From Caldifarciminota bacterium UBA1063 (GTDB taxonomy: Bacteria; Hydrothermota; Hydrothermia; UBA1063), in the NCBI GenBank assembly GCA_002316275.1, contig DCDE01000007.1:1-64000 (forward strand): a stretch of DNA of 64,000 nucleotides, read 5' to 3'. Position 1 is the stretch's first letter, and each line of letters begins with the position of its first letter. The notes beneath the pieces were generated by a model. That model was given only the letters and a program-made list of their open reading frames with translations. It ran no database searches and was not told where the DNA came from. Made by a program: the position numbers and the translations under genes. This document shows, piece after piece, positions 43,401 through 52,394 of this stretch.

Positions 43401-44482
43401 ACTATCACTCTTTTAAGTTTTGGTGATAATTTTGTGACGATCTCATAGTTTATAGTATTGCTGCTTTCAGCCAGTTCTGAAACTGTAATTTCCTCTTTAC
43501 CATCCTTTCCAATTAATGTCACCGTATCACCAATCTTAACTTCTCCAACGAGTTTTGTGACATCAAACATAATATGGTTCATGCAAATTTTGCCCAGGAC
43601 GGGCAGTCTTTTCCCATGGAGGAGCACTTCCGCTTTCCCTTTTAGATTCCACATATAACCATTCCCGTACCCGCTGGGTATCGTTGCAACCCACATATCA
43701 TCATTTGCTTTAAAGAGATGATCATAACTTACTCCTTCTCCCTTACGGATGCTTATTACATCAATAACTTGCGATCTGAGGCTGAGCACAGGGTCCAAAT
43801 GAGTATCGGAATCTATTGAAACAAGTCCATATAGTGCAATTCCGGGCCTAATACTGTTTGTGATCTCCAAAGGTAGTTTTAAAATCCCTAAACTGTTTTC
43901 CATATGAACTAAGATGTTTTCTGGAAGCTTTACTTCACTTAAAACCTTCTGAAAGGATTCTGCCTGTCTCTTTGCAAAATCCATATCGTCGGGTAGGGTA
44001 GCATAATGTGAGAATATACCCTCCAGCTTAAGGTGCGGGCTCTGATAAATAATGTTTATTGCTTTTGAGAGATCTTGAGGCGATAGACCGGATCTGTTCA
44101 TGCCGGTATTTATTTCAAGATGTACATATATAGGCTTCGGTAGGCTAATTTTACTTAGCTGTGTAATGTACTGAAGATTCCCGGCAAAAATGCTGAAATT
44201 ATTGTGAGCTGCTTCAATGATCTCTTTTTTATTAAGCGGAGGTAGGGACAGAATTATCTTCACGTTACTCAATACTTCCCTGAGTTCCAAACCCTCCTCG
44301 AGGTCAGCCACTATAAATCCGTGTACATGGTCCTTTAGAATTGAAGAGACCTCTACAAGGCCATGTCCGTATGCATTGGACTTAACAACAGCAAGAATCT
44401 TTCTCCCTTTTGCCTTTCCTTTAATAGCTGTAATATTGTGTAGGAGTGCATCTCTTGATAATTCAATCCAATTAAGAGTCAT
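43397..44482 (-). CDS. alr: Alanine racemase
   Basis: 361 residues. Pyridoxal-phosphate enzyme making D-alanine for peptidoglycan. The PLP lysine is Lys34 in AVVKSNAYGHG, the opposite catalytic base is Tyr253 in GEGVSYDHLFKA, and TGMNRSGL carries the arginine that holds the PLP phenolate region. RPGIALYGL is also typical. With ddl at 60227 it supplies D-Ala-D-Ala. It lies one base after the small envelope gene. Confidence 0.96.
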   Translation of the reverse strand: MTLNWIELSRDALLHNITAIKGKAKGRKILAVVKSNAYGHGLVEVSSILKDHVHGFIVADLEEGLELREVLSNVKIILSLPPLNKKEIIEAAHNNFSIFAGNLQYITQLSKISLPKPIYVHLEINTGMNRSGLSPQDLSKAINIIYQSPHLKLEGIFSHYATLPDDMDFAKRQAESFQKVLSEVKLPENILVHMENSLGILKLPLEITNSIRPGIALYGLVSIDSDTHLDPVLSLRSQVIDVISIRKGEGVSYDHLFKANDDMWVATIPSGYGNGYMWNLKGKAEVLLHGKRLPVLGKICMNHIMFDVTKLVGEVKIGDTVTLIGKDGKEEITVSELAESSNTINYEIVTKLSPKLKRVIV

Positions 44483-44483
44483 A

Positions 44484-44966
44484 TTAAATTTCCAGTTTTA
44501 ATCCAAGTGTATACCAATGCAACTTCTCTGACTTCGCATTGTATAGGTCATATCTACCCATAATGTGTAACTTGATTGGTTTACTCAAGACTCTAATGGA
44601 AATCTCAGCGCCAGAACCTATCAAGTTATTGACAACCCTGTATGCTGTATTTTCTATATACATTCTGGTTAAGAGTATCCGACCGTGCACACTTAGCGAA
44701 TTCCCGAATGAGTGTGGAATAATGGCGATGTCAGGCGAAACACTTAAATACTTCACACTTGAATTACCAGTTCCCAAAATTATACACGAAGCTGAATTCA
44801 CATCTATACCTAAGGTGATTGGGTCGAATTGCAATACGTAAAATTGCAATCCACCATTTCCGCCACTTTTTATGAGCTCCCCAGTAGTGCTTGCTGGTAT
44901 AGTTATGCCAAGGTATGCCGCAGCCTGAAAGTAGCTAATGAGATATAGAGACAAAAATATTTTCAT
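44484..44966 (-). CDS. Small exported protein, possibly a beta-barrel
   Basis: 160 residues. Signal peptide at about 1-17 (MKIFLSLYLISYFQAAA). The rest alternates short hydrophobic strands with Gly/Ser/Asn turns (GGLQFYVLQFDPITLGIDVN, SLSVHGRILLTRMYIENTAY, IKLHIMGRYDLYNA) and ends in WYTLGLKLEI, which fits a small outer-membrane beta-barrel. No named family was recognised. It overlaps tldE by 4 bases upstream and abuts alr downstream, so it is expressed with both. Confidence 0.55.
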   Translation of the reverse strand: MKIFLSLYLISYFQAAAYLGITIPASTTGELIKSGGNGGLQFYVLQFDPITLGIDVNSASCIILGTGNSSVKYLSVSPDIAIIPHSFGNSLSVHGRILLTRMYIENTAYRVVNNLIGSGAEISIRVLSKPIKLHIMGRYDLYNAKSEKLHWYTLGLKLEI

Positions 44967-46276
44967 TTTGTTGTGACAGAAACATTATCTACAATTATAA
45001 AAGGCAGATTGAAGAATGTGTTGTAGCCTCTCGACATTAGTAGTTCGGTATCTTTCGATATTTCCAGTACCTCTTGGAAGTCGGTATATACATTTCCTGA
45101 AATCATCGTATCTTTGACCCTTCCGACAATCTCTCCATTTTCGACATAGTAGCCAAGCCCAACATTTAAGGAGTAGTCTCCCATTATAATGTTTGACTGC
45201 CCTTCACCAATTGGGATTAAGAAGAGAATTGCGTTATCCATTCCTCGAATTATATCCTTTAGACTCCGTTCACCTTCCTGCACGGCAAAATTGTGAAATC
45301 CAGGTAAAGGCAGGGAACTGAAGCTATACCTAATTCCGTTACCGGTCGGATTCATCTTAAGTTCCGCTGCTGAGTCGAGATTTAATATGTAATCCTTTAA
45401 TGTCCCATTTTCTATAATACTACGTTTTGCTGTTCTTAATCCTTCGTCGTCGAATCCTCTTTTGCTTGGGGTATCAAGATTAGGATCATCTGTAATATTA
45501 ATTTTCTCATTAAGGATCTTCTCATTGAGCTTTGAGAGAAGCGGCGACATCCTTCGAGCAAGGTTAAACCCATTTACGCCACTCGAAATTGTTATACCGA
45601 GGGTCGATAAAAGAGCATAGGGAGAAAAGATCACTTTATATCTACCCGACGTAATTTTTGCTATTTTGTCATAGTTCACAAGGGTTTGTTCCATTTTTCT
45701 GGTGATATTCCAGAGATCATCGGAAGTTAATCCACTCTTTTTCCAGCTCCAGCTGTATGTGATGAGAAAACCCGAAGAAGTAACAGAAAAAAGGCTCAAT
45801 CCGAAATCAAAAAAGGTAGTATTTCGCTCAATGTAATTCTCGCATCTATAATTTGTAAGTTTTTGATACAATTTCATCTGAGTAAGTGATAGGTCCACCT
45901 TACCCTGATATTTGTTTTCCAGATATCTTACTATTTCGTTTATTACGGGATACAATTTTTCAAACTCGAGTTCACTCTTTGCATCACCAAAGGATTCCGA
46001 ATGATGTGGAAGTTCAGGAAACGTAAATTGAACTTCTTTGCCAAATCTTGCCGAGTTTAATGCGAAATCAAGCACTTCAAGGTTACTAACATTGTTGGAG
46101 CTACTTGCTCCCATTCTCCCATTATGGATGAGCCTTACGCCGATGCCTTCGATGATTTTATGACTGATGTCCTTGAGTTCACTTTGTTCAAAATTAAGGC
46201 TTTTTGTTTCCTCCTTAGTAAAAAACACTTCATAGTTTAATTCCTTTTTCTTTGCTTCTGAAACAATTCTTTCCAT
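44963..46276 (-). CDS. tldE: TldE/PmbA-like metalloprotease partner
   Basis: 437 residues from the ATG at 46276. An in-frame TTG lies at 46291, but GGAGG sits between it and the ATG with 8-nt spacing, so I chose the ATG, one base after the tldD stop. Segments typical of the TldD/PmbA fold: GIGVRLIHNGRMGASSSNN, GRYKVIFSPYALLSTLG, SPLLSKLNEKI, DTPSKRGFDDEGL and a C-terminal GNVYTDFQEVLEISKD. The HExxxH motif of TldD is absent, as expected for TldE. The TldD/TldE heterodimer degrades unfolded or leader peptides. Confidence 0.9.
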   Translation of the reverse strand: MERIVSEAKKKELNYEVFFTKEETKSLNFEQSELKDISHKIIEGIGVRLIHNGRMGASSSNNVSNLEVLDFALNSARFGKEVQFTFPELPHHSESFGDAKSELEFEKLYPVINEIVRYLENKYQGKVDLSLTQMKLYQKLTNYRCENYIERNTTFFDFGLSLFSVTSSGFLITYSWSWKKSGLTSDDLWNITRKMEQTLVNYDKIAKITSGRYKVIFSPYALLSTLGITISSGVNGFNLARRMSPLLSKLNEKILNEKINITDDPNLDTPSKRGFDDEGLRTAKRSIIENGTLKDYILNLDSAAELKMNPTGNGIRYSFSSLPLPGFHNFAVQEGERSLKDIIRGMDNAILFLIPIGEGQSNIIMGDYSLNVGLGYYVENGEIVGRVKDTMISGNVYTDFQEVLEISKDTELLMSRGYNTFFNLPFIIVDNVSVTTK

Positions 46277-46277
46277 C

Positions 46278-47642
46278 TTATCTACCTCCAATAATTACGT
46301 TCTTTATTCTGATATGTGGGGCACCATCTGAAACCGGCAAGGGTACTTGTGCTCCCTTTCCACATCCGCCAAGTCCTCCATACATTTGAAGATCGCTTCC
46401 GATAGCATCAATATTTTTAAGGGTTTCAAATACATTACCTGAAAGAACTACGTCCCTGACAGGGGAACCAATCTTTCCATTTTCAATTTTGTAAGCTTTT
46501 GCAGAAGAAAATGTGAACATTTCTAATTCTGTCTGGCCCCCAAGCGCACCTAATACGTAAAGTCCTCTTTGAATTCCTTCCAGAAGCCCTTCAAAGGTTT
46601 CAGTTCCATTTTCAATATAAGTATTGGTCATTCGCACGATGGGCATATAATTGAAATTAACAGCTCTGGAATTTCCCGTGGGCTCTTCCCCCATTAATGA
46701 AGAGGTATATCTGGAATGTAACCTTCCAACTAGTTTCCCATTCTTTATTAGGTAATTTTTTCTAGATTTAATACCGTCATCATCGTAAGCGATGAATCCC
46801 CTTTCACCTTCAAGAGAACCATCATCTACAACTGAAAGTAAATCAGTGCCCATATCTTTCCCCAAAGTCATAATCTCTTTTAACTTTTCGTTTCGGAAAA
46901 TGAGATCCGATTCAGATAGATGCCCGAATGCTTCGTGAATGAAAACGCCCGCAATCTGAGGGTCTAATATTACGGTGTAAACTCCGCCTTCTACCTTATC
47001 AGCACGTAAAAGATCCAGTACATCCTTTTTTATTTCTTCAAAATCCGCTTCCCTTCTAAGGACTGTTTCATAGCCTCTTAAGTCTCCAAAACTTCTGAAA
47101 GCACGCTGTAATAAGTTCCCATCTCTTCCTGTAATGCTCCCCGAAATACCGCAGTAAGGTCTCTCTTCTATAATTTCTGTACCTTCGGTGTTTACAAAAT
47201 ACCTGGTAAGTAGACTCTCACCATATGTTACTGATACCGCTACGAATTTATCATTACCAGTTAAGAGGTCATGATACTTTTTAACAAGTTCCACTTTTTC
47301 GTCGAATGTGATTTTATTAGGGTTTATAGAAACCTTCGGCTCTACGATATCTTTAACAGGACTTTGAGGCTTGAGGACAACTTCTTGTTTGGGCTTAAGA
47401 AGTTTTGCGAGGTTTTCAGCACTTCGGACAGCGCCCTCAATGTCTTCGAGCCGGGTAAACGTTGAAAAACCGTAAGCTCCCCGATGATAGTACCGAACAG
47501 AACCCCCTGAAATAACGTGCGTTGATGCCACTTCTATTTTCCCATTTATCATATTTATACTTGTGGTCCTCCAGACTTCATAGCGGATGTCGGCATATCC
47601 TTCGCTTATATGTCCGAGTCCCCTTTTTAATTCTTCAATCAT
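46278..47642 (-). CDS. tldD: TldD-type metalloprotease, catalytic subunit
   Basis: 454 residues. The zinc-binding HExxxH is at 236-241 in FIHEAFGHLSESD. Other family segments: SGGSVRYYHRGAYGFS, YDDDGIKSRKNYLIKNGKLVG, MGEEPTGNSRAVNF and the C-terminal GGLGGCGKGAQVPLPVSDG, which carries the third-ligand cysteine region. Acts with TldE as a cytoplasmic peptidase. No ribosomal-peptide precursor is visible next to it. It lies 14 nt after the PLD gene in one operon. Confidence 0.93.
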   Translation of the reverse strand: MIEELKRGLGHISEGYADIRYEVWRTTSINMINGKIEVASTHVISGGSVRYYHRGAYGFSTFTRLEDIEGAVRSAENLAKLLKPKQEVVLKPQSPVKDIVEPKVSINPNKITFDEKVELVKKYHDLLTGNDKFVAVSVTYGESLLTRYFVNTEGTEIIEERPYCGISGSITGRDGNLLQRAFRSFGDLRGYETVLRREADFEEIKKDVLDLLRADKVEGGVYTVILDPQIAGVFIHEAFGHLSESDLIFRNEKLKEIMTLGKDMGTDLLSVVDDGSLEGERGFIAYDDDGIKSRKNYLIKNGKLVGRLHSRYTSSLMGEEPTGNSRAVNFNYMPIVRMTNTYIENGTETFEGLLEGIQRGLYVLGALGGQTELEMFTFSSAKAYKIENGKIGSPVRDVVLSGNVFETLKNIDAIGSDLQMYGGLGGCGKGAQVPLPVSDGAPHIRIKNVIIGGR

Positions 47643-47656
47643 TTGATGCTCCTTTT

Positions 47657-48445
47657 TTATATTTTCTCGATTCTATATGCATCAATTTGCTCCTTACCCC
47701 TAAATTTTGTAATTTTTCCCTCGATTTTAAGTTTCATACCGGGGGTGAAATTGTGGTGACCCTTTATATAAACTCTCATGCCATCTTCGAGGTAGATTAT
47801 AGTGTAAGGCCTTCCTCGTTGAGATATTTTCTTTTCCACAGTTTTCGCAACACCAATGAATACTGTCTTATCTGTATCAAAGTATGTGGGATTTCTATAT
47901 GTTGCTTTAGACCAAAGGGTGTTAAAATAACTTTTAAATTCTTTTGAGACCTTTTTACTTTCAATGAGCACATTGCTCTCGTTGTTCTCACTTAGTCCGT
48001 AGTGTGTCCAGTTTGTGGAGCCTACTAAAACGAATTTTGAATCAATAATAACGAATTTTGCATGCGTGGTTTTATCTCTATTGTCAAATTTTATTTCAAT
48101 ATTCCTATGAGAGAGTTGTTTGGAAATTCTTCTCAGCGACTCAGAGAAATTGGAGCCGAGGTAGTTTTCACCTCCTTCCATTAGTATTTTTATACGTACG
48201 CCTCCTTCCGCTTTTTTGCGTAGGATGTGTACTAAGTCATTCGAGTAACTTGCAGGATAATCAGGGTAATAAGAGAATTGAAACATACATATAATAATTT
48301 CTTTTTTGCTTTGTTCTATAAGGGTTTTTACTGATTCATAGTACGATGCATTGAATAGAGGCTTTACCTTTGCATTTTCATCTACATACCCTTCCCTGAC
48401 TCCACCTGAGCTAAGGAGCAAAGAGATCAAAAAGATTAACCTCAT
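47657..48445 (-). CDS. Exported phospholipase D-like nuclease with C-terminal OB fold
   Basis: 262 residues. Signal peptide at about 1-14. A PLD domain (about 35-185) contains one HKD motif, H128-K130-D135, followed by GSTNWT (142-147); a single HKD means it should work as a dimer, as in Nuc/EndA-type endonucleases. Residues about 190-262 resemble a small OB fold (VYIKGHHNFTPGMKLKIEGK). Exported PLD nucleases with OB folds cut extracellular DNA; lipid substrates cannot be excluded. TAAAAT lies six bases before the ATG. First gene of a seven-gene operon with tldD/tldE, alr, dnaB. Confidence 0.85.
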   Translation of the reverse strand: MRLIFLISLLLSSGGVREGYVDENAKVKPLFNASYYESVKTLIEQSKKEIIICMFQFSYYPDYPASYSNDLVHILRKKAEGGVRIKILMEGGENYLGSNFSESLRRISKQLSHRNIEIKFDNRDKTTHAKFVIIDSKFVLVGSTNWTHYGLSENNESNVLIESKKVSKEFKSYFNTLWSKATYRNPTYFDTDKTVFIGVAKTVEKKISQRGRPYTIIYLEDGMRVYIKGHHNFTPGMKLKIEGKITKFRGKEQIDAYRIEKI

Positions 48446-48451
48446 TACAAA

Positions 48452-48480
48452 ATTTTAAAGTCGGAAACTCGTTTACTAAA
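48452..48480 (-). promoter_or_regulatory. Promoter of the PLD-tldD-tldE-alr-dnaB operon, predicted leaderless
   Basis: On the (-) strand: -10 TAAAAT (48452-48457), six bases before ATG. At 17-nt spacing the -35 reads TTTAGT (48475-48480), a weak match. Confidence 0.5.
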
Positions 48481-48485
48481 AATCT

Positions 48486-48514
48486 TTGAAAGGCCAGAGG
48501 AACAATTATATAAT
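48486..48514 (+). promoter_or_regulatory. Promoter of the gene at 48533
   Basis: -35 TTGAAA (48486-48491), a 17-nt spacer, -10 TATAAT (48509-48514). Six bases later comes AAAGGAGG (48521-48528), so the mRNA should begin at the ribosome site with a leader of about 12 nt. It is back to back with the divergent PLD promoter. Confidence 0.75.
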
Positions 48515-48532
48515 TTATTAAAAGGAGGTCAG

Positions 48533-50188
48533 ATGTCCCAGATTTTGATAATTTTACTATTTACGCAATTCAACCCTTGGGGTGAGCTTGAGGATGTGTA
48601 TTCTCCAAGGTATTTTTCTACTGGTTTCCTAATGAAAGATGCTGAAGAGTACATTATTAACCCTTCGTATCTCTTTTTACTTGGGAATTCTCATCTTTTC
48701 ACGAATTTAAAAGCCTTCGTTAATTTCGATAATCGGTTTGTATTTGGTGGAAACCTGAATACGGATCCATTGAGAGAGGGAGCAAGTTTAAAGATAGGGG
48801 GCGGGAAAATTCCTCTTGAAAACATATTGGGGTTCAGAGGATATTCTAGAAAGGATACGGTAGAATTTTTAGACGAGGACGCAGATGGTGTATTTGATAA
48901 GACTTTTCTCAAGAAATTTGAAACGAACGGAGATTCGAGTTTATTTGATCTTTCAGGATATGTAGGCGTTCAGTTTCTCTTCGATGAGTGGTTCATATCA
49001 GGTTCACTCACCAAATTGCAATCGAACTCGGATGTAGAATATCCGGGTGATCTGGCTAACCCAATGGGTTACTTCGCTTACAGAGAAATTGAAGTAACCA
49101 GCCCTGACAACAATTTCATAAGACTTGTCGAAGGTAATGGAGATTACCTAAAGAAGACAGATTCAAACATGAGTCATGTGAGGCTTGGAGGTGGAGTTTT
49201 CCTTAACGAGTCGTCCTTTGTTAGTGTACTTCTTGGATACAGAATTCTTGAGAACCGGTTGTCAAGTGGGAAGTATTATTCATTTATGACTGATTATGAT
49301 ACCACGCGACAAGAAGTTCACCTTCTCTACGATCAAGCCAGGATAGATGAAGAAAATTCCTTGGAAGGGAACGGGGTTTCAATTGGAGTAGATTATTTTG
49401 GTGAGAAACGCGGGAATTTTAGAGAAATAAACTTTCTTTTTGTTAGAGATCACCAAGATCCCGATACTATATGGGATCTCAGGAGCACATATACTGGTAT
49501 TTTTAATACAATAGTTGATTCGGCTGATACTTTTCTTGCCACTTATGATAGTACTATGTACCAAGAGAAACATTATACGAGCTCTAGAGGAAAGGTTACT
49601 AACTATTTTCGAGGAGCATATTCGGAGCTTATCAACATTAGTGAAAACGTAAGAATTGCCTTTGGGGTGAATGGGTATTTCAAGTACACAAATTTTCCAA
49701 AGACGTACGGCTTTTTGGACTCCACTGAGGTCATTTCAAGTGATGGAGACTCTTTGTCAAATGGTCCTGAAGACTATGAAAGGTATATATTCTACAGGTT
49801 AAAAGGTTCTTTGAAGGAGGAAGAGAAGATCTATTCTTTACAAATACCGTTTGGGATCGAATTAAATCCGTTTGGATATAATAAAATTAAGTTAAGAGCG
49901 GGTAGCATTTATAATTTTACTCACGCGGAATCAAAGTCTGAAGAAATCTATAATCCTATTGGCACTGCCGTAGATAGTACCTTTTGGGAAGACTCTACAT
50001 CAACTGTGGCTACATGGCGTATTCCTGAATCACGACGTTCAAATTCACTTCTTGAAGAATATGGTAAAGTTTTTCTTTTTTATGGCTTAAGTATTGAGTT
50101 GAATAAGAACATAGAACTAGCCGCATTTTTCAAAAACGATACACAAAAACTACAGGATGCTAACGTCTCGCTAATAATAAAGTTCTAA
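48533..50188 (+). CDS. Putative outer-membrane beta-barrel protein, unknown family
   Basis: 551 residues. A short hydrophobic N-terminus (MSQILIILLFTQF) may be the signal peptide. The remainder is rich in alternating strands with aromatic girdle residues (SGYVGVQFLFDEWFISGSL, RLGGGVFLNESSFVSVLLGY, NGVSIGVDYFGEKRGNFREI, IRIAFGVNGYFKY-like) and ends with VSLIIKF, with the terminal Phe common in barrels. I recognise no named family. It has its own strong promoter and AAAGGAGG ribosome site and is a single-gene unit. Its end overlaps gyrB by 4 bp. Confidence 0.65.
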   Translation: MSQILIILLFTQFNPWGELEDVYSPRYFSTGFLMKDAEEYIINPSYLFLLGNSHLFTNLKAFVNFDNRFVFGGNLNTDPLREGASLKIGGGKIPLENILGFRGYSRKDTVEFLDEDADGVFDKTFLKKFETNGDSSLFDLSGYVGVQFLFDEWFISGSLTKLQSNSDVEYPGDLANPMGYFAYREIEVTSPDNNFIRLVEGNGDYLKKTDSNMSHVRLGGGVFLNESSFVSVLLGYRILENRLSSGKYYSFMTDYDTTRQEVHLLYDQARIDEENSLEGNGVSIGVDYFGEKRGNFREINFLFVRDHQDPDTIWDLRSTYTGIFNTIVDSADTFLATYDSTMYQEKHYTSSRGKVTNYFRGAYSELINISENVRIAFGVNGYFKYTNFPKTYGFLDSTEVISSDGDSLSNGPEDYERYIFYRLKGSLKEEEKIYSLQIPFGIELNPFGYNKIKLRAGSIYNFTHAESKSEEIYNPIGTAVDSTFWEDSTSTVATWRIPESRRSNSLLEEYGKVFLFYGLSIELNKNIELAAFFKNDTQKLQDANVSLIIKF

Positions 50189-52107
50189 ATATCGAGATTT
50201 GTGACCAATGAAGCATGCTCCATTATGTATTTCTTCCGTGGTTCTACCTTAGGGCCCATGAGAATGTTTATTAATTTACTTGCCCGAGCAGCATCCTCCA
50301 GTGTGATGCGTTTCAGCAGTCTTTTTTCTGGATCCATGGTAGTTTCCCACAGTTGATCAGGATTCATTTCTCCTAAGCCCTTATACCGCTGAATAGTTAC
50401 ATTTTCTGGTTCATGGACTTTGAGGAATTCCTGCAATTCTTCTTCAGTATAGATGTACTTTTCTTCTTTTTTCGCCTTTACTTTATACAAGGGTGGCTGC
50501 GCAACGAAGATATAACCTGCTTCGATCAAGGGTTGCATGTATCTGTAAAAGAAAGTTAAGAGAAGCGTCCTGATGTGGGAGCCATCCACATCAGCATCTG
50601 TCATAATAATAATCTTAGAATACCTTGACTTGTCTGGAGCACATTTCTCATGAACATCAGAGCCTATCGCATGAATTAATATACTTATTTGCTCGTTTTC
50701 CAGTACTTTCTCAATACTTGCCTTTTCGATGTTCAGTGTTTTCCCCCTTAAGGGCAATATTGCTTGAAATTCCCTATTCCTTCCCTGTTTGGCAGAGCCG
50801 CCTGCAGATTCACCCTCGACAATGAATAATTCGGCCCTGCTTCTATCTTTTGTGGTACAATCGGCAAGTTTTCCAGCAAGCCCGTTACTGTCAAAGGAAC
50901 TCTTTTTCCTTTCAAGCTCCTTTGCCTTTCTCGCCGCTTCTCTCGCTCTTTGGGTTTGAAGGCACTTTTCTATGATGATTCTTGCATCAACTGGATTCTC
51001 TTCGAGATATCTAGTAAATTCTTCGTAAACGATGGACGTAACGAGCCCCCCGATATATGTATTTCCAAGTTTAGTTTTTGTCTGACCTTCAAACTGTGGA
51101 TCAGGTAACTTGACATGTATTATTGCCGTTAGACCTTCGCGTAGATCCTCTCCCGCAAACGATTGATTCTCTTTAATAAAGTTGTTTCTTCTTGCGAAAT
51201 CATTGATTGCGCGGGTGAGTCCGGCACGAAGCCCTGTCACGTGCGTACCGTGTTCTGTTGTGTTGATTGTATTAGCGAAAGAGATGAGAGTTTCTTCATA
51301 TCCCTTGTTATACTCTAATGCCACCTCTATTTCAACATTTTCTGTTTCAAACTTTCGAAATTGGTAAAAGGGTTTTTCATTTATAACATATTGACCCTCA
51401 TCGAGTTCTTTCAAAAATTCTCTTAACCCACCTTCAAAAAGGTATTCAGCGGATGCCCCCGTTCTTTCGTCCTTTATTTTAATTTTGGTGCCCTTGACGA
51501 GATACGCAAGCTCTTTTAATCTTTCACTGAGAAGTTCATAATCAAAGGATACATTCTTAAATATTTCGCTATCCGCCTTGAACGTTACTTCAGTCCCATG
51601 TTCCTCAGTCTCACCTATTTCTTGAAGATCCATAATTTTCTTGCCACGCGAAAATACTATTCTATATATCTTACCATCCCTGAATATCTTTGCTTCAAAA
51701 TACTCTGAGAGTGCATTAACTACAGATGCACCAACACCGTGCAAACCTCCTGAAATGGCATAAGCTTTGGATCCAAATTTTCCACCTGCATGAAGATGTG
51801 AGAAGACTATTTCAACCGCTGGTACACCTTCCTCTGGGTGTTTGTCAACTGGAACACCTCTTCCATTATCTTTGATCGTAATTGTTACATCGTCTCTAAT
51901 TGTAACGCTTATTTCGGTACAAAAGCCCGCAAGAGCCTCGTCTATAGCGTTGTCAACAATTTCGTAAACCAGGTGGTGAAAACCCTGCTTTGAGGTATCC
52001 CCGATGTACATTGCAGGGCGCATTCTGACTCCTTCAAGTCCTTTGAGAACTTTTATTTCTCTTGCAGTGTAGTTATTTTGTTCTTCTGAGAATTTCTTCT
52101 CGTCCAT
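50185..52107 (-). CDS. gyrB: DNA gyrase subunit B
   Basis: 640 residues. ATPase domain with NAIDEALAGF, DNGRGVPVDKH, GGKFGSKAYAISGGLHGVGA; Toprim domain with IVEGESAGGSAKQGR and the metal-binding TDADVDGSHI; C-terminal QRYKGLGEMNPDQLWETTM. Its length fits GyrB without the proteobacterial insertion. A ParE reading is possible, but the recF-dciA-gyrB order favours GyrB. The stop of the dciA-like gene overlaps the ATG by one base. Confidence 0.95.
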   Translation of the reverse strand: MDEKKFSEEQNNYTAREIKVLKGLEGVRMRPAMYIGDTSKQGFHHLVYEIVDNAIDEALAGFCTEISVTIRDDVTITIKDNGRGVPVDKHPEEGVPAVEIVFSHLHAGGKFGSKAYAISGGLHGVGASVVNALSEYFEAKIFRDGKIYRIVFSRGKKIMDLQEIGETEEHGTEVTFKADSEIFKNVSFDYELLSERLKELAYLVKGTKIKIKDERTGASAEYLFEGGLREFLKELDEGQYVINEKPFYQFRKFETENVEIEVALEYNKGYEETLISFANTINTTEHGTHVTGLRAGLTRAINDFARRNNFIKENQSFAGEDLREGLTAIIHVKLPDPQFEGQTKTKLGNTYIGGLVTSIVYEEFTRYLEENPVDARIIIEKCLQTQRAREAARKAKELERKKSSFDSNGLAGKLADCTTKDRSRAELFIVEGESAGGSAKQGRNREFQAILPLRGKTLNIEKASIEKVLENEQISILIHAIGSDVHEKCAPDKSRYSKIIIMTDADVDGSHIRTLLLTFFYRYMQPLIEAGYIFVAQPPLYKVKAKKEEKYIYTEEELQEFLKVHEPENVTIQRYKGLGEMNPDQLWETTMDPEKRLLKRITLEDAARASKLINILMGPKVEPRKKYIMEHASLVTNLDI

Positions 52108-52394
52108 TATAACCTCCCCACAAACTCCAGATCCTTTGGAAGGTCAACTACCCCATCTTTTGTTAAGATTTCCAGTAGTTCGACCTTCTTTATAAAAAGC
52201 TCGTTCCTTAAAGTTGCGCTCTTGATTTCAACGACCAAATTATCTCCTTTTACTTTTATTTTCCCAATATGTTCTGCACCGTATTTGCTGCATAGATAAT
52301 CCCTGAGGATAGAAGCTTTCTCATAAAGCGTAGCAGCTTTCCCAACCCCCAGGTTCTCTATAATCTTTTTAATCGGTTCTTCTAAATTTTTCAT
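52107..52394 (-). CDS. DciA-like DUF721 protein
   Basis: 95 residues. A KH-like alpha/beta domain matching DUF721: KIIENLGVGKAATLYEKASI, LCSKYGAEHIGKIKV then LVVEIKSATLRNELFIKK, the last being the usual 'V-x-S-x-x-x-x-x-E-L' signature. DUF721 includes DciA, which loads DnaB in bacteria lacking DnaC/DnaI. Lying between recF and gyrB is a classical place for it. No dnaC is visible, so a loader role for the DnaB encoded at 42006 is reasonable inference. Confidence 0.82.
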   Translation of the reverse strand: MKNLEEPIKKIIENLGVGKAATLYEKASILRDYLCSKYGAEHIGKIKVKGDNLVVEIKSATLRNELFIKKVELLEILTKDGVVDLPKDLEFVGRL

